Shown here: positions 52,891 through 61,493 of the stretch, piece by piece
Layout: each line of letters starts with the position of its first letter
Numbering within the stretch: position 1 is the stretch's first letter
From: an uncultured Acidimicrobiales bacterium
GTDB taxonomy: Bacteria > Actinomycetota > Acidimicrobiia > Acidimicrobiales > SHLQ01
Assembly: GCA_938084885.1 (NCBI GenBank)
Contig: CALKGG010000050.1
Location: 1-62,827, forward strand
Direction of reading: 5' to 3'
Length of the DNA stretch: 62,827 bases
Notes under the pieces: generated by a model
Told to the model about the DNA's origin: nothing
Databases searched by the model: none
Seen by the model: only the letters and a program-made list of their open reading frames with translations
Made by a program: the position numbers and the translations under genes

Positions 52891-53445
52891 ATGAGCACCT
52901 ACGACCCCACACCAGCAACGCACCGCCGCCCGTTCAACCTCATGGCGTGGATCGACGACCACCGACACGAACTCACTCCGCCGGTCGCAAACAAACAGAT
53001 CTGGCGTGACGCCGACATGATCGTGATGATCGTCGGCGGCGGCAACGAACGAAATGATTTCCACGACGACCCTCGCGAAGAATTCTTCTACCAGATAAAG
53101 GGCGACATGAACCTCGTCATTTGGGAAGAGGGCAGCCATCCGGTCGACATGATCATTCGTGAAGGCGAGGTCTACCTCCTGCCCCCTCACCTTCGCCACT
53201 CACCCCAACGACCCGACCCCGAATCGATCGGCCTCGTCGTCGAATATCAACGCGACATTGGCGAGCTGGACGGCTTCGAGTGGGCGTGCACCAACTGCGC
53301 CAATAGGGTGCACCGCGTCGAGCTTCAGGTCCAAGAAATCGACAAGGACCTGCCCGCCTTGTTTGCCGCGTTCAACAACGACCAAGACGCACGGACATGC
53401 CCGCACTGTGGCACCCTCCACGCAGGCAAGGACGGCCGCCTGTGA
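52891..53445 (+). CDS. 3-Hydroxyanthranilate 3,4-dioxygenase
   Basis: From the ATG at 52891 the protein has 184 residues. It is a cupin: iron ligands lie in GGGNERNDFHDDPREEFFYQIKG (in part) and LLPPHLRHSPQRP. The C-terminal rubredoxin-like iron site has CTNCANRVH and CPHCGTLH, typical of bacterial HAAO (NbaC). It opens the ring of 3-hydroxyanthranilate to ACMS. The next gene starts inside its stop codon (GTGA). Confidence 0.93.
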   Translation: MSTYDPTPATHRRPFNLMAWIDDHRHELTPPVANKQIWRDADMIVMIVGGGNERNDFHDDPREEFFYQIKGDMNLVIWEEGSHPVDMIIREGEVYLLPPHLRHSPQRPDPESIGLVVEYQRDIGELDGFEWACTNCANRVHRVELQVQEIDKDLPALFAAFNNDQDARTCPHCGTLHAGKDGRL

Positions 53446-54701
53446 CCACCTCGCCGTCCGCCCAAAGACTCAACGCCGCGCAACTCGATGCCGTTGATCC
53501 ACTCGCCGCGTTTCGCGACCGGTTCGACATCCCGAATGGCATCTATCTCGTCGGAAACTCGTTAGGTGCAATGCCGACGAGTGCACGCGACTACGTGCGT
53601 GTCGAGCTCGACCGCTGGAGCACCCTCGGGGTCGAGGGCCATTTCACCGGCGAGCTGGCCTGGAAGAACTACCACGCGCTCGTCGCCGAGCAGCTCGCCG
53701 ACCTCGTCGGTGCCCGCACAACCGAAGTCGTGGCGATGAACGCGCTCACCGTCAATTTGCACCTGCTCATGGTCAGCTTCTATCAACCCACGCCCACTCG
53801 CCACAAGGTCCTCATCGAGGCCGGCGCGTTCCCTTCGGACCACTTCGCTGCCGAATCGCAAATCATCCAGCGAGGCTTCGATCCGGCCGACTCGCTGATC
53901 ACCATCACTCCCCGACCCGGCGAGGAAACCCTCCACCGAAGCGACATCCTGGCCGCGATCGATACCCACGGCGCCGAACTCGCGCTCGTGCTCCTACCCG
54001 GGGTGCAGTACTACACGGGCCAAGTGTTTCCAATGGCCGACATCACCTCTGCTGCTCACGATGTTGGAGCACGAGTTGGCTTCGACCTCGCCCACGCTGT
54101 CGGCAACATTGCACTCTCCCTGCACGACTGGGACGTCGACTTTGCCGCGTGGTGTTCGTACAAGTATCTCAACGCTGGCCCCGGCGGGGTTTCTGGTGTG
54201 TTCGTGAACGAGCGCCACATCAGCGACCAGACGCTGCCAAAGTTCACGGGCTGGTGGGGCACCAACCCCGACACCCGGTTCGAGATGGCGACGACCTTCG
54301 ATGCCGTTTCGACCGCCGAATCGTGGCAGCTGTCAAATGCCCCGATTCTGTCGTTAGCAACACTTCGGGCCTCACTCGACATCATCTCCGAGGCCGGAGG
54401 AATGGCCGCACTTCGCAAGAAGTCCGAGTTGCAGATCGCCTATCTCGATCGTCGCCTCGCCGAAGTAGTCGGCGAACGGGTCAAGAACATCACCCCGCTC
54501 GCCATCGACGAGCGAGGATGCCAGTTCGCGCTTCAGGTCACGAACGGTGCGGGGCGCGACGTGTTCGACCAACTCGAACATCGCCGTGTCTTTTGTGACT
54601 GGCGTGAACCCGACGTCATCCGGGTCGCGCCGGTGCCGCTCTACAACTCGTTCACCGACCTCGAACAGTTCGTGCAGATCCTCAACGAAGCCGTGTCATG
54701 A
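53442..54701 (+). CDS. kynU: Kynureninase
   Basis: From the GTG at 53442 the protein has 419 residues. It is a PLP fold-type I enzyme: YLVGNSLGAMP near the N-terminus, FDLAHAVGN, and the PLP lysine in WCSYKYLNAGPGG. It cleaves kynurenine or 3-hydroxykynurenine to (hydroxy)anthranilate and alanine. Overlaps of 4 bp on both sides fix it in the operon. Confidence 0.94.
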   Translation: MTTSPSAQRLNAAQLDAVDPLAAFRDRFDIPNGIYLVGNSLGAMPTSARDYVRVELDRWSTLGVEGHFTGELAWKNYHALVAEQLADLVGARTTEVVAMNALTVNLHLLMVSFYQPTPTRHKVLIEAGAFPSDHFAAESQIIQRGFDPADSLITITPRPGEETLHRSDILAAIDTHGAELALVLLPGVQYYTGQVFPMADITSAAHDVGARVGFDLAHAVGNIALSLHDWDVDFAAWCSYKYLNAGPGGVSGVFVNERHISDQTLPKFTGWWGTNPDTRFEMATTFDAVSTAESWQLSNAPILSLATLRASLDIISEAGGMAALRKKSELQIAYLDRRLAEVVGERVKNITPLAIDERGCQFALQVTNGAGRDVFDQLEHRRVFCDWREPDVIRVAPVPLYNSFTDLEQFVQILNEAVS

Positions 54702-56077
54702 ACACCACACCGACGAACACGAGCGCCACCATCATCGGCGCTGGCCAAGCAGGCGCGACCCTGGCGATCTACCTCGCCCGCCAAGGTTTCGACGTCACGA
54801 TCTATGAAAGCCGACCCGATCTGCGTCGTACCGATATCGACGCAGGACGATCGATCAACCTGGCGCTCGCGACCCGTGGCATCGTGCCCCTCATCGACGT
54901 CGGCGTCATCGATCACGTCGATGCGATCACCATCCCAATGCGCGGCCGCATGGTCCATACCCCAGGTGACCCAACGCCCGACCTGCTTCCCTACGGATCG
55001 AAGGCCCACGAGGTCATCCACTCGGTGTCGAGGAGCGATCTCAACGCAATCCTGCTCGATGAGGCAGAAGCGACGGGGTTGGTCACCATCGAATTCGAAT
55101 GCGCACTCGACTCGGTCGACTTCGCCGCCTCGACGCTGACGTTTGCTGACGGCCGCAGCGAGCCATTCGACCTGCTCTTCGGCGCCGACGGTGCTGGTTC
55201 ACGAGTTCGCAACGCGCTCGGCGCTATTGGCGCATCAACCTATGAAACCGAGTGGCTCGATCACGATTACAAAGAGCTGACGCTGTCGGCCAATCCCGAT
55301 GGCACCCACCGGATCGATCCAAACGCACTCCACATTTGGCCGCGCGGCGAATTCATGTTGATCGCACTCGCGAACCCTGAGGGCGACTTCACCGTCACGT
55401 TCTTTGCCCCGAAGTCCACCTTTGCCGCACTCTCGACCCCCGCCGAGATCGACTCGTTCTTCGCCGACGAATTTCCCGAGGTCACGAGTCTCATTCCCGA
55501 CGTGGCCGACCAATTTGCATCCAACCCAACCGGCCGGCTCGGCACGTTGTGGGCAAACGGATGGAGCTACGACGGACGGGCCGTTCTCGTCGGCGACGCT
55601 GCTCATGCCATCGTGCCCTTCCACGGTCAGGGGATGAACGCCGCGCTCGAATCTGTCCGAGCGCTCGATCGCCATATGCGCGCATCTCCCGACGACCTGG
55701 CCGCCGCCTTTGCCAACTACGAAGCCGAGCGAAAACCCGATGCAGATGCCATTGCCGAGATGGCACTCGACAACTACGTCGAGATGCGGTCGGGCGTTGT
55801 CGACCCCGACTACCTAACCAAACGCCAGCTCGCCCTCGACCTCGAAGCGCGCCACCCCAACCACATCAGCCCTCGCTACAACATGGTCATGTTCTCAACC
55901 ATGCCCTACGCAGAGGCCCAGCGACGGGCCCACGAGCAGGCCGAATTGATTTCCGTGGCGGTCCACGACCCGAGCTACGACATCGATACCGCAGTGACGG
56001 CACTCTCCCCACTGCCCCACCTCGACCCACTCGCTGATACCACGGTGTTGTCGGTTACGTCAGGAGTACCCACATGA
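54698..56077 (+). CDS. kmo: Kynurenine 3-monooxygenase
   Basis: This 459-residue FAD monooxygenase has the Rossmann ATIIGAGQAGATLAIYLARQ, the second FAD motif VLVGDAAHAIVPFHGQGMNAALES and LLFGADGAGSRVRNAL. The order is that of KMO, with a C-terminal region (PRYNMVMFSTMPYAEA) characteristic of the family. It hydroxylates kynurenine with NADPH and O2. Confidence 0.94.
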   Translation: MNTTPTNTSATIIGAGQAGATLAIYLARQGFDVTIYESRPDLRRTDIDAGRSINLALATRGIVPLIDVGVIDHVDAITIPMRGRMVHTPGDPTPDLLPYGSKAHEVIHSVSRSDLNAILLDEAEATGLVTIEFECALDSVDFAASTLTFADGRSEPFDLLFGADGAGSRVRNALGAIGASTYETEWLDHDYKELTLSANPDGTHRIDPNALHIWPRGEFMLIALANPEGDFTVTFFAPKSTFAALSTPAEIDSFFADEFPEVTSLIPDVADQFASNPTGRLGTLWANGWSYDGRAVLVGDAAHAIVPFHGQGMNAALESVRALDRHMRASPDDLAAAFANYEAERKPDADAIAEMALDNYVEMRSGVVDPDYLTKRQLALDLEARHPNHISPRYNMVMFSTMPYAEAQRRAHEQAELISVAVHDPSYDIDTAVTALSPLPHLDPLADTTVLSVTSGVPT

Positions 56078-56886
56078 GCCTTCCCCCACAAGCGAGTGAC
56101 GACTTCACCTACTCGAGCTATCTCCACGTCGATGAGCTCCTCGCTCTCCAACACTGCGTCTCGGTCGACGACGACACCGGTCTGCCAGAGCACGACGAAA
56201 CGCTGTTCATCATCATCCATCAGGTGTACGAGCTCTGGTTCAAACAAGTTCTTCACGAGATCGATTTCATCATCAGCCAACTCAACGAAAGCAAGGCAAG
56301 CTCGGCGCAACACCATCTCAAACGAGTGCTCAAGATCATGAAAACCATGGTCGGACAGATCGACGTGCTCGAAACAATGACCCCGGCAGAATTTGCGAGC
56401 TTCCGCAGTTTCCTCGCAAATGCCAGCGGCTTTCAATCCGCCCAGTTTCGTGAACTCGAGTTCGCGCTCGGCGTCAAAGACCGGATCGACCTCACCTGGT
56501 TCACCGGCAAGGAAGGTGAGCGCCTCAACGCCCGATACGAACAACCCACCTTGTGGGATGCCTTCGTTGCGCTCCTCGATCGAGATGGTTTCGATGTTCC
56601 ACACGAGGTACTCCACCGCGACGTGCGCACGACCGTCACAGAAAACGCCGAGCTCCAAGCAACGATCCTGGCCCGCTACGCGGACGAACGTTTCGCCTCG
56701 CTCTGTGAGATGCTGACCGACCTCGACGAAGGCCTCCAAGAGTGGCGGTACCGCCACGTCATGATGGTGCGTCGCACCATTGGCACCAAACCCGGCACCG
56801 GCGGATCCGACGGCGCGTCCTACTTGCAAAATACGTTGTTCCGGCCGGTCTTCCCCGACCTTTGGGCAATTCGAACGGAGTTCTGA
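56074..56886 (+). CDS. kynA: Tryptophan 2,3-dioxygenase
   Basis: This 270-residue haem dioxygenase shows FTYSSYLHVDELLALQ, HDETLFIIIHQVYELWFKQVLHEID (in part), and RYRHVMMVRRTIGTKPGTGGSDGASYL (in part). These include the haem and substrate pocket residues. It makes N-formylkynurenine from tryptophan, the first step of the pathway. The stop shares its A with the next ATG (TGATG). Confidence 0.95.
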   Translation: MSLPPQASDDFTYSSYLHVDELLALQHCVSVDDDTGLPEHDETLFIIIHQVYELWFKQVLHEIDFIISQLNESKASSAQHHLKRVLKIMKTMVGQIDVLETMTPAEFASFRSFLANASGFQSAQFRELEFALGVKDRIDLTWFTGKEGERLNARYEQPTLWDAFVALLDRDGFDVPHEVLHRDVRTTVTENAELQATILARYADERFASLCEMLTDLDEGLQEWRYRHVMMVRRTIGTKPGTGGSDGASYLQNTLFRPVFPDLWAIRTEF

Positions 56887-58316
56887 TGTATCCCGACATT
56901 GCGATGTATATCGGTGGCGAGTGGCGTACCACCCAGCACACCTTCCCCGTCGTCAACCCGTCGACCGAACAGGTGATTGGCCAGGTGCCGATCGCGACGC
57001 CATTGGATATTGACGACGCCATCGCGGCCGCCGAATCCGGGTTCGCGCAATGGAGCCACACGTCGCCGAAGGCCCGGGCGGAGTTGATTCGCGAGGCAAC
57101 GGCGCTCTTGCGCGAACGCCAAGACCAGATCGGCGAATCGATCACCCTCGAACACGGCAAACCGTTCCAGCAGGGACAGCTCGAAGTGATTCGTGGATGC
57201 GAATTTTTCGAGTGGGACATCGGCGAAGCCGTCCGCACCTACGGACGGGTTATCCCGAGCGCTCCGGGTGTGAAATACATCGTGCACCACCAACCAATCG
57301 GACCGGTCGCAGCGTTCTCGCCGTGGAACTTTCCAATGAGCCAACCATCTCGCAAGATCGCTGGAGCGTTAGCGTCGGGGTGCTCGATCATTCTCAAAGC
57401 AGCCGAGGAAACCCCTGCCGGCGCAATGCACATTGCCCAAGCATTCGATGACGTTGGATTGCCTGCCGGCGTGCTAAATCTCGTCTTTGGCGTCCCGAAC
57501 GACATCTCGGCGCAGCTCATCCCAAGCGAGGCGGTGAAACTCGTTGCCTTCACAGGCTCCACAGCCGTTGGCCGCGTGCTCACTGGTATGGCCTCGGACA
57601 ACATGACCCCGGTCTTGATGGAACTCGGCGGGCACGCTCCGGTCATTGTCTGCGAAGACACCGACGTGCAGGCTGCGGCCCTCACGTCGGCGGTCCGCAA
57701 ATATCGAAACGCCGGACAGGTCTGCACGTCGCCAACCCGGTTCTTTGTTCACAACAGCGTCTATGACGAGTTCGTCGAGACGTTCACGCAACGGGCTTCT
57801 GAAACCATCGTTGGCAATGGCATGGACCCGAACGTCGAGATGGGTCCACTCGCAAACGAGCGACGCTTGGCCGCAATGGGCAACCTCACCGCAGACGCCA
57901 TCGATGTCGGTGCAGAACTACTCACCGGCGGCAACCGCATCGGCGTCACCGGCTACTTCTTCGAACCCACCGTCCTCGCGAACGTTCCCGCAACCGCCCG
58001 CGTGATGCAAGAGGAACCGTTCGGCCCAATCGCGATCATTAACCCGGTCGACTCGCTCGATACAGCCATCGAGCTCGCAAACTCGGTGCCCTACGGCCTG
58101 GCCGCATACGGGTTCACCAACCGCGCCGATTACGCCGACCGTATGGTCGAACGAGTCGAAGCTGGAAACCTATCCATCAACACCCTCGAAGCTTCGCTTC
58201 CCGAAACACCGTTCGGGGGCGTGAAGTCGAGCGGCTATGGCCGCGAAGGCGGCACCGAAGGACTCAACCACTACACGATCGTCAAGAACGTGTCGCACAG
58301 CATCGAAATCGTCTGA
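56886..58316 (+). CDS. Aldehyde dehydrogenase in the kynurenine operon
   Basis: From the ATG at 56886 the protein has 476 residues, with AMYIGGEWRT, SPWNFPMSQPSRK, FTGSTAVGRVL, catalytic Glu in MELGGHAPVIV, and catalytic Cys in NAGQVCTSPTRF. The overall pattern is closest to succinate-semialdehyde-type ALDHs. From its place after the ring-opening enzyme it could oxidise 2-aminomuconate semialdehyde or a later aldehyde. The usual ACMS decarboxylase gene is not present, so this is inference. Confidence 0.88.
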   Translation: MYPDIAMYIGGEWRTTQHTFPVVNPSTEQVIGQVPIATPLDIDDAIAAAESGFAQWSHTSPKARAELIREATALLRERQDQIGESITLEHGKPFQQGQLEVIRGCEFFEWDIGEAVRTYGRVIPSAPGVKYIVHHQPIGPVAAFSPWNFPMSQPSRKIAGALASGCSIILKAAEETPAGAMHIAQAFDDVGLPAGVLNLVFGVPNDISAQLIPSEAVKLVAFTGSTAVGRVLTGMASDNMTPVLMELGGHAPVIVCEDTDVQAAALTSAVRKYRNAGQVCTSPTRFFVHNSVYDEFVETFTQRASETIVGNGMDPNVEMGPLANERRLAAMGNLTADAIDVGAELLTGGNRIGVTGYFFEPTVLANVPATARVMQEEPFGPIAIINPVDSLDTAIELANSVPYGLAAYGFTNRADYADRMVERVEAGNLSINTLEASLPETPFGGVKSSGYGREGGTEGLNHYTIVKNVSHSIEIV

Positions 58317-58342
58317 CAGCGACCGGCGAGCGGAGGAATCGA

Positions 58343-59299
58343 ATGGAATACACACGGAACGAAGCAAAGGCGTACGCCCGCGAGAATATGCGGGGCATCT
58401 GGGCAGCAGCGCTCATGCCCTTCGCCGACGACCTGTCCATTGACGAGGACGGCTTTCGACACAACGTGCAGCACTGGGTACACGAGCTCGGCATCGAGGG
58501 GCTGTTCATTTCAGGCAAGCAGGGCCAATTTTCAGCAATGACGCTCGATGAGCGAAAGCGCACGTTCGAGCTCGCCGTCGAAGCCACCGCCGACGGCGGC
58601 CAAACCATCATGTCGTGTTCGGATCAGAACATGGACGTCGTAATCGAATTAGCGAAGCACGCCGAGAATGTCGGGGCCGACTACATCGTCGTGCACGCAC
58701 CGGCATTACATTTCACAACCGCGCAAGACGAAACGTTGCTCGGCTACTACGAGACGATTTCCAAGAGCGTCGACCACATCGGCATTGCCCTATGGAGCCA
58801 TCCCTCGAGCGGCTACCTCATGTCGCCCGAGCTATGTAATCGACTCGCAGATATCGACAATGTCGTCGCCATCAAATACAGCGTCCCCCGCGAGATGTAC
58901 ACAACCTTGACCGAGCTCGCCTCCGACCGAATACAAGTGAGCACCGCGTCAGAACCAGAATGGCTCGACAACATTATCGATCTGCACTGGCAGCTCTACC
59001 TCTGTTCGTCGCCGCCATATCTGCTGCAGACGGCCAAGGATCGCCGAATGCACGACTACACCCAGGCTGCGCTTGCTGGGCGCATTGACGAGGCTCGTGC
59101 TATCAGCGCCAGCCTCGACCCGGTACGCAACGCCCTGTGGGGCACTCGACCTGCTGAGAAACCCAACGCCCATCAGAAATACTGGCAAGAGCTGCTCGGC
59201 CAGCGGGGCGGACGCGTGCGGGCACCGTTGCTCGAACTCACCGACGACGAAAAGGCCATCACTCGTGCTGGCTTTGAAGCGTGCGGACTCGAGGTGTGA
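58343..59299 (+). CDS. Divergent DapA-family (DHDPS/NAL superfamily) protein
   Basis: This 318-residue protein is a TIM-barrel member of the DapA family: MRGIWAAALMPFADDLSIDEDGF, LFISGKQGQFSAMTLDERKR, and the Schiff-base lysine 178 in VVAIKYSVP. The residues that normally complete the site are altered. The GTTGE loop is GKQGQ (residues 58-62) and the YNxPxRTG motif reads WSHPSSG (151-157). A Schiff-base lyase or hydratase on a different substrate is likely; the true reaction is unknown. It is 26 bp after the aldehyde dehydrogenase. Confidence 0.8.
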   Translation: MEYTRNEAKAYARENMRGIWAAALMPFADDLSIDEDGFRHNVQHWVHELGIEGLFISGKQGQFSAMTLDERKRTFELAVEATADGGQTIMSCSDQNMDVVIELAKHAENVGADYIVVHAPALHFTTAQDETLLGYYETISKSVDHIGIALWSHPSSGYLMSPELCNRLADIDNVVAIKYSVPREMYTTLTELASDRIQVSTASEPEWLDNIIDLHWQLYLCSSPPYLLQTAKDRRMHDYTQAALAGRIDEARAISASLDPVRNALWGTRPAEKPNAHQKYWQELLGQRGGRVRAPLLELTDDEKAITRAGFEACGLEV

Positions 59300-60096
59300 C
59301 CAGCCCACAACGGGTGGCGCTCGTTGGCTGGGGAGCGATTGGTCAGCACGTTGGACGCCTGCTCGCCGACACACCGATCGAGGTTGTCGCTGTTGGGGTG
59401 CGTAACGCAGCGGCTCCTCGCACCGACATTCCCGATTCGGCGACCGTCATCGACGACCCGGCAGCCCTCGCCGAGCTCGAACCCCACGTCGTTGCCGAAG
59501 CTGCTGGCAGAGAAAGCGTCGTCGCGTGGGCGAGCGCTGGCTTCGCATCCGGCGCCGACGTCATCATCTCGTCAGTTTCGGCCCTCGCAGACCCCGTCGT
59601 GCTCGACGAACTCACATCACTGGCCGGTTCCAACAACGCACAGCTCCACATCCAGCCCGGCGCGCTCGGGGGCATCGATGCGCTGTCGTCTGCTCGCCTC
59701 ATGGGTATCGACTCGGTCGAACACCGAATCGTCAAGCCGCCCAATGCATGGAAGCAGACCCCCGCCGATTCGCTCTGCAATCTCGACACACTTTCTGAGG
59801 CAACAGAGTTCTTCCGAGGCAACGCCGCCGAGACCGCCCATGCGTTCCCGAAAAACGCAAACGTCGCAATGACGACTGCGCTTGCCGGCATTGGGCCCGA
59901 GCGCACAACACTACGCCTGGTCGCCGACCCCTCGTCGACCACAAACCGCCACGAAATTTTCGCGCACGGTGCCTTTGGACGCCTCGACATCACCATTGCA
60001 AACAATCCCCTCCCCGGGAACCCCAAATCGTCGGCAATGGCAGCGCTCAACCTCGCCCGAGCCCTACAGAACAGGGTGCAGACCATCCGGATCTGA
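59296..60096 (+). CDS. Aspartate dehydrogenase-like protein (NadX family)
   Basis: From the GTG at 59296, which overlaps the previous stop, the protein has 266 residues: N-terminal Rossmann VALVGWGAIGQHVGRLLAD, then QPGALGGIDAL, VKPPNAWKQTP, FPKNANVAMTTALAGIG, and NPLPGNPKSSAMAAL. These are the NadX/aspartate dehydrogenase blocks. The known reaction is NAD(P)-dependent oxidation of L-aspartate to iminoaspartate. In this degradation operon it may act on another amino acid derived from the ring-cleavage product. Confidence 0.82.
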   Translation: MTSPQRVALVGWGAIGQHVGRLLADTPIEVVAVGVRNAAAPRTDIPDSATVIDDPAALAELEPHVVAEAAGRESVVAWASAGFASGADVIISSVSALADPVVLDELTSLAGSNNAQLHIQPGALGGIDALSSARLMGIDSVEHRIVKPPNAWKQTPADSLCNLDTLSEATEFFRGNAAETAHAFPKNANVAMTTALAGIGPERTTLRLVADPSSTTNRHEIFAHGAFGRLDITIANNPLPGNPKSSAMAALNLARALQNRVQTIRI

Positions 60097-60138
60097 AGGT
60101 GCAACCCTCGTCCGAGCGATCTCTCGACCGCACGCGAA

Positions 60139-60175
60139 GACCTCCCACCTGGGGGCGGAATCCAGGTGGGAGGTC
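60139..60175. terminator. 14-bp perfect hairpin between convergent genes
   Basis: GACCTCCCACCTGG and its exact complement flank a 9-base loop, between the end of the kynurenine operon and the site-2 protease gene, which converge here. There is no U-tract, so if it ends transcription it does so in both directions by another mechanism. Confidence 0.5.
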
Positions 60176-60247
60176 AGAACCCCGGTCGATCATCGATCGA
60201 AGAAATCGGAGGGATTTCCGGTCGACGGGCCAGGGATGGTTTTGTAG

Positions 60248-61351
60248 CTACCCGGCTGCGGCGCTGAGGAAACCAACGAGGGACACGTAGCCGACTTGGC
60301 GACCCATCAGGTCATAGACGATGACGTGGTGCTTGTCAGCGGCCCGGGCCCGATCGACAATGACCGACATGTCCTCACCCACACGAGCGCTCGTGAAGTC
60401 TTCCCACGGGACCACCAGATCGTCGATGAAGGTGACGTGGCGCTCAGATGGTCGGGTCGTGTGCACCGCCGTCGAGCTGACGATGCCACTCACCCCCGTC
60501 GGGCCCGACAGCGGGAAGGCGATCGGCTGATCGTACGAGGCGCTCATTGCTTCGAGACCTGAAACGGTGATTCCCCGGTTGATCGGGGCGACCAACGGTT
60601 GCATGGCGCTGGCGAGATCGCTGGTCGAGACCCGGTCGAGGCGCTGAGCACGACGTCGCTCGTGGGTGGCGCCGCTGCGAATGAACCAGCCGAGGATGAT
60701 CGTAAAGATGCTTCCCTGTCCAGTGAGGAAGAAGACCACACCAAGGCCAAGGATCATGCTGCCGACGAGTTGGCCAGCACGAGCTGCCGAGGCCCGGGCG
60801 GTGTGGCGGTTCCCGCTCCTCCACCACAGGGCTGCAGCGAGCACCCGACCGCCGTCGAGCGGCGCTGCGGGAAGCATGTTGAAGACGGCGAGAACTCCGT
60901 TCACGATGGCGAGATAGCCAAGGACGAAGCTAAGGACTGTGCCACCAATCAGCGGCGAGGCCACGAACCAGATCGCCCCAAAGAGTGCGGCGAGCGCAAC
61001 GCTGACCGCTGGGCCAGCGATCGCGATTCGAAATTCGGCGCCAGCGCTATCGGGCTCGCTATCGAGTTGAGCAACGCCTCCGAGTAGCCAGAGGGTGATG
61101 GCGTTCACCTTGATGCCGTTGCGTTGGGCCACGAGCGCATGGCCGAGTTCGTGGGCGAGGATGGAGCCGAAGAAGAACACGACGGCGACGGTGGAGGCAA
61201 TCCAATATGTCGTCGTGGATGCGCCGGGCACTGACAATGGCAGGATGCCTGCGGCCAAGTTGAATACGTAGAAGGCGGCGATGAGCAAGAGGCCCCAGTT
61301 AAGTCCTACGGGGATTCCGGCGATCGAACCTAGTCGAATCGATTGCCTCAT
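60248..61351 (-). CDS. Site-2 protease-like M50 metalloprotease with CBS domains
   Basis: From the ATG at 61351 the protein has 367 residues. It has about six membrane helices, the zinc motif LAHELGHALVA, the third ligand in NMLPAAPLDGGRVL, and a C-terminal CBS pair (about residues 235-365). This matches bacterial S2P proteins that cut within membranes, often releasing regulators. The target is unknown. It diverges from ndh. Confidence 0.9.
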   Translation of the reverse strand: MRQSIRLGSIAGIPVGLNWGLLLIAAFYVFNLAAGILPLSVPGASTTTYWIASTVAVVFFFGSILAHELGHALVAQRNGIKVNAITLWLLGGVAQLDSEPDSAGAEFRIAIAGPAVSVALAALFGAIWFVASPLIGGTVLSFVLGYLAIVNGVLAVFNMLPAAPLDGGRVLAAALWWRSGNRHTARASAARAGQLVGSMILGLGVVFFLTGQGSIFTIILGWFIRSGATHERRRAQRLDRVSTSDLASAMQPLVAPINRGITVSGLEAMSASYDQPIAFPLSGPTGVSGIVSSTAVHTTRPSERHVTFIDDLVVPWEDFTSARVGEDMSVIVDRARAADKHHVIVYDLMGRQVGYVSLVGFLSAAAG

Positions 61352-61493
61352 TGTGAGATCACTTCTCTTTCGTGTTTGGGGGTATGACAGTACAAACGGC
61401 TGAGACGATCGGGTTCTTCCCCAGCCGTCGTAACACGGTGAAAACATCGACCTAGGATCGTGATCACAGCCTCGGAAACGAAGGGTCGATGTC

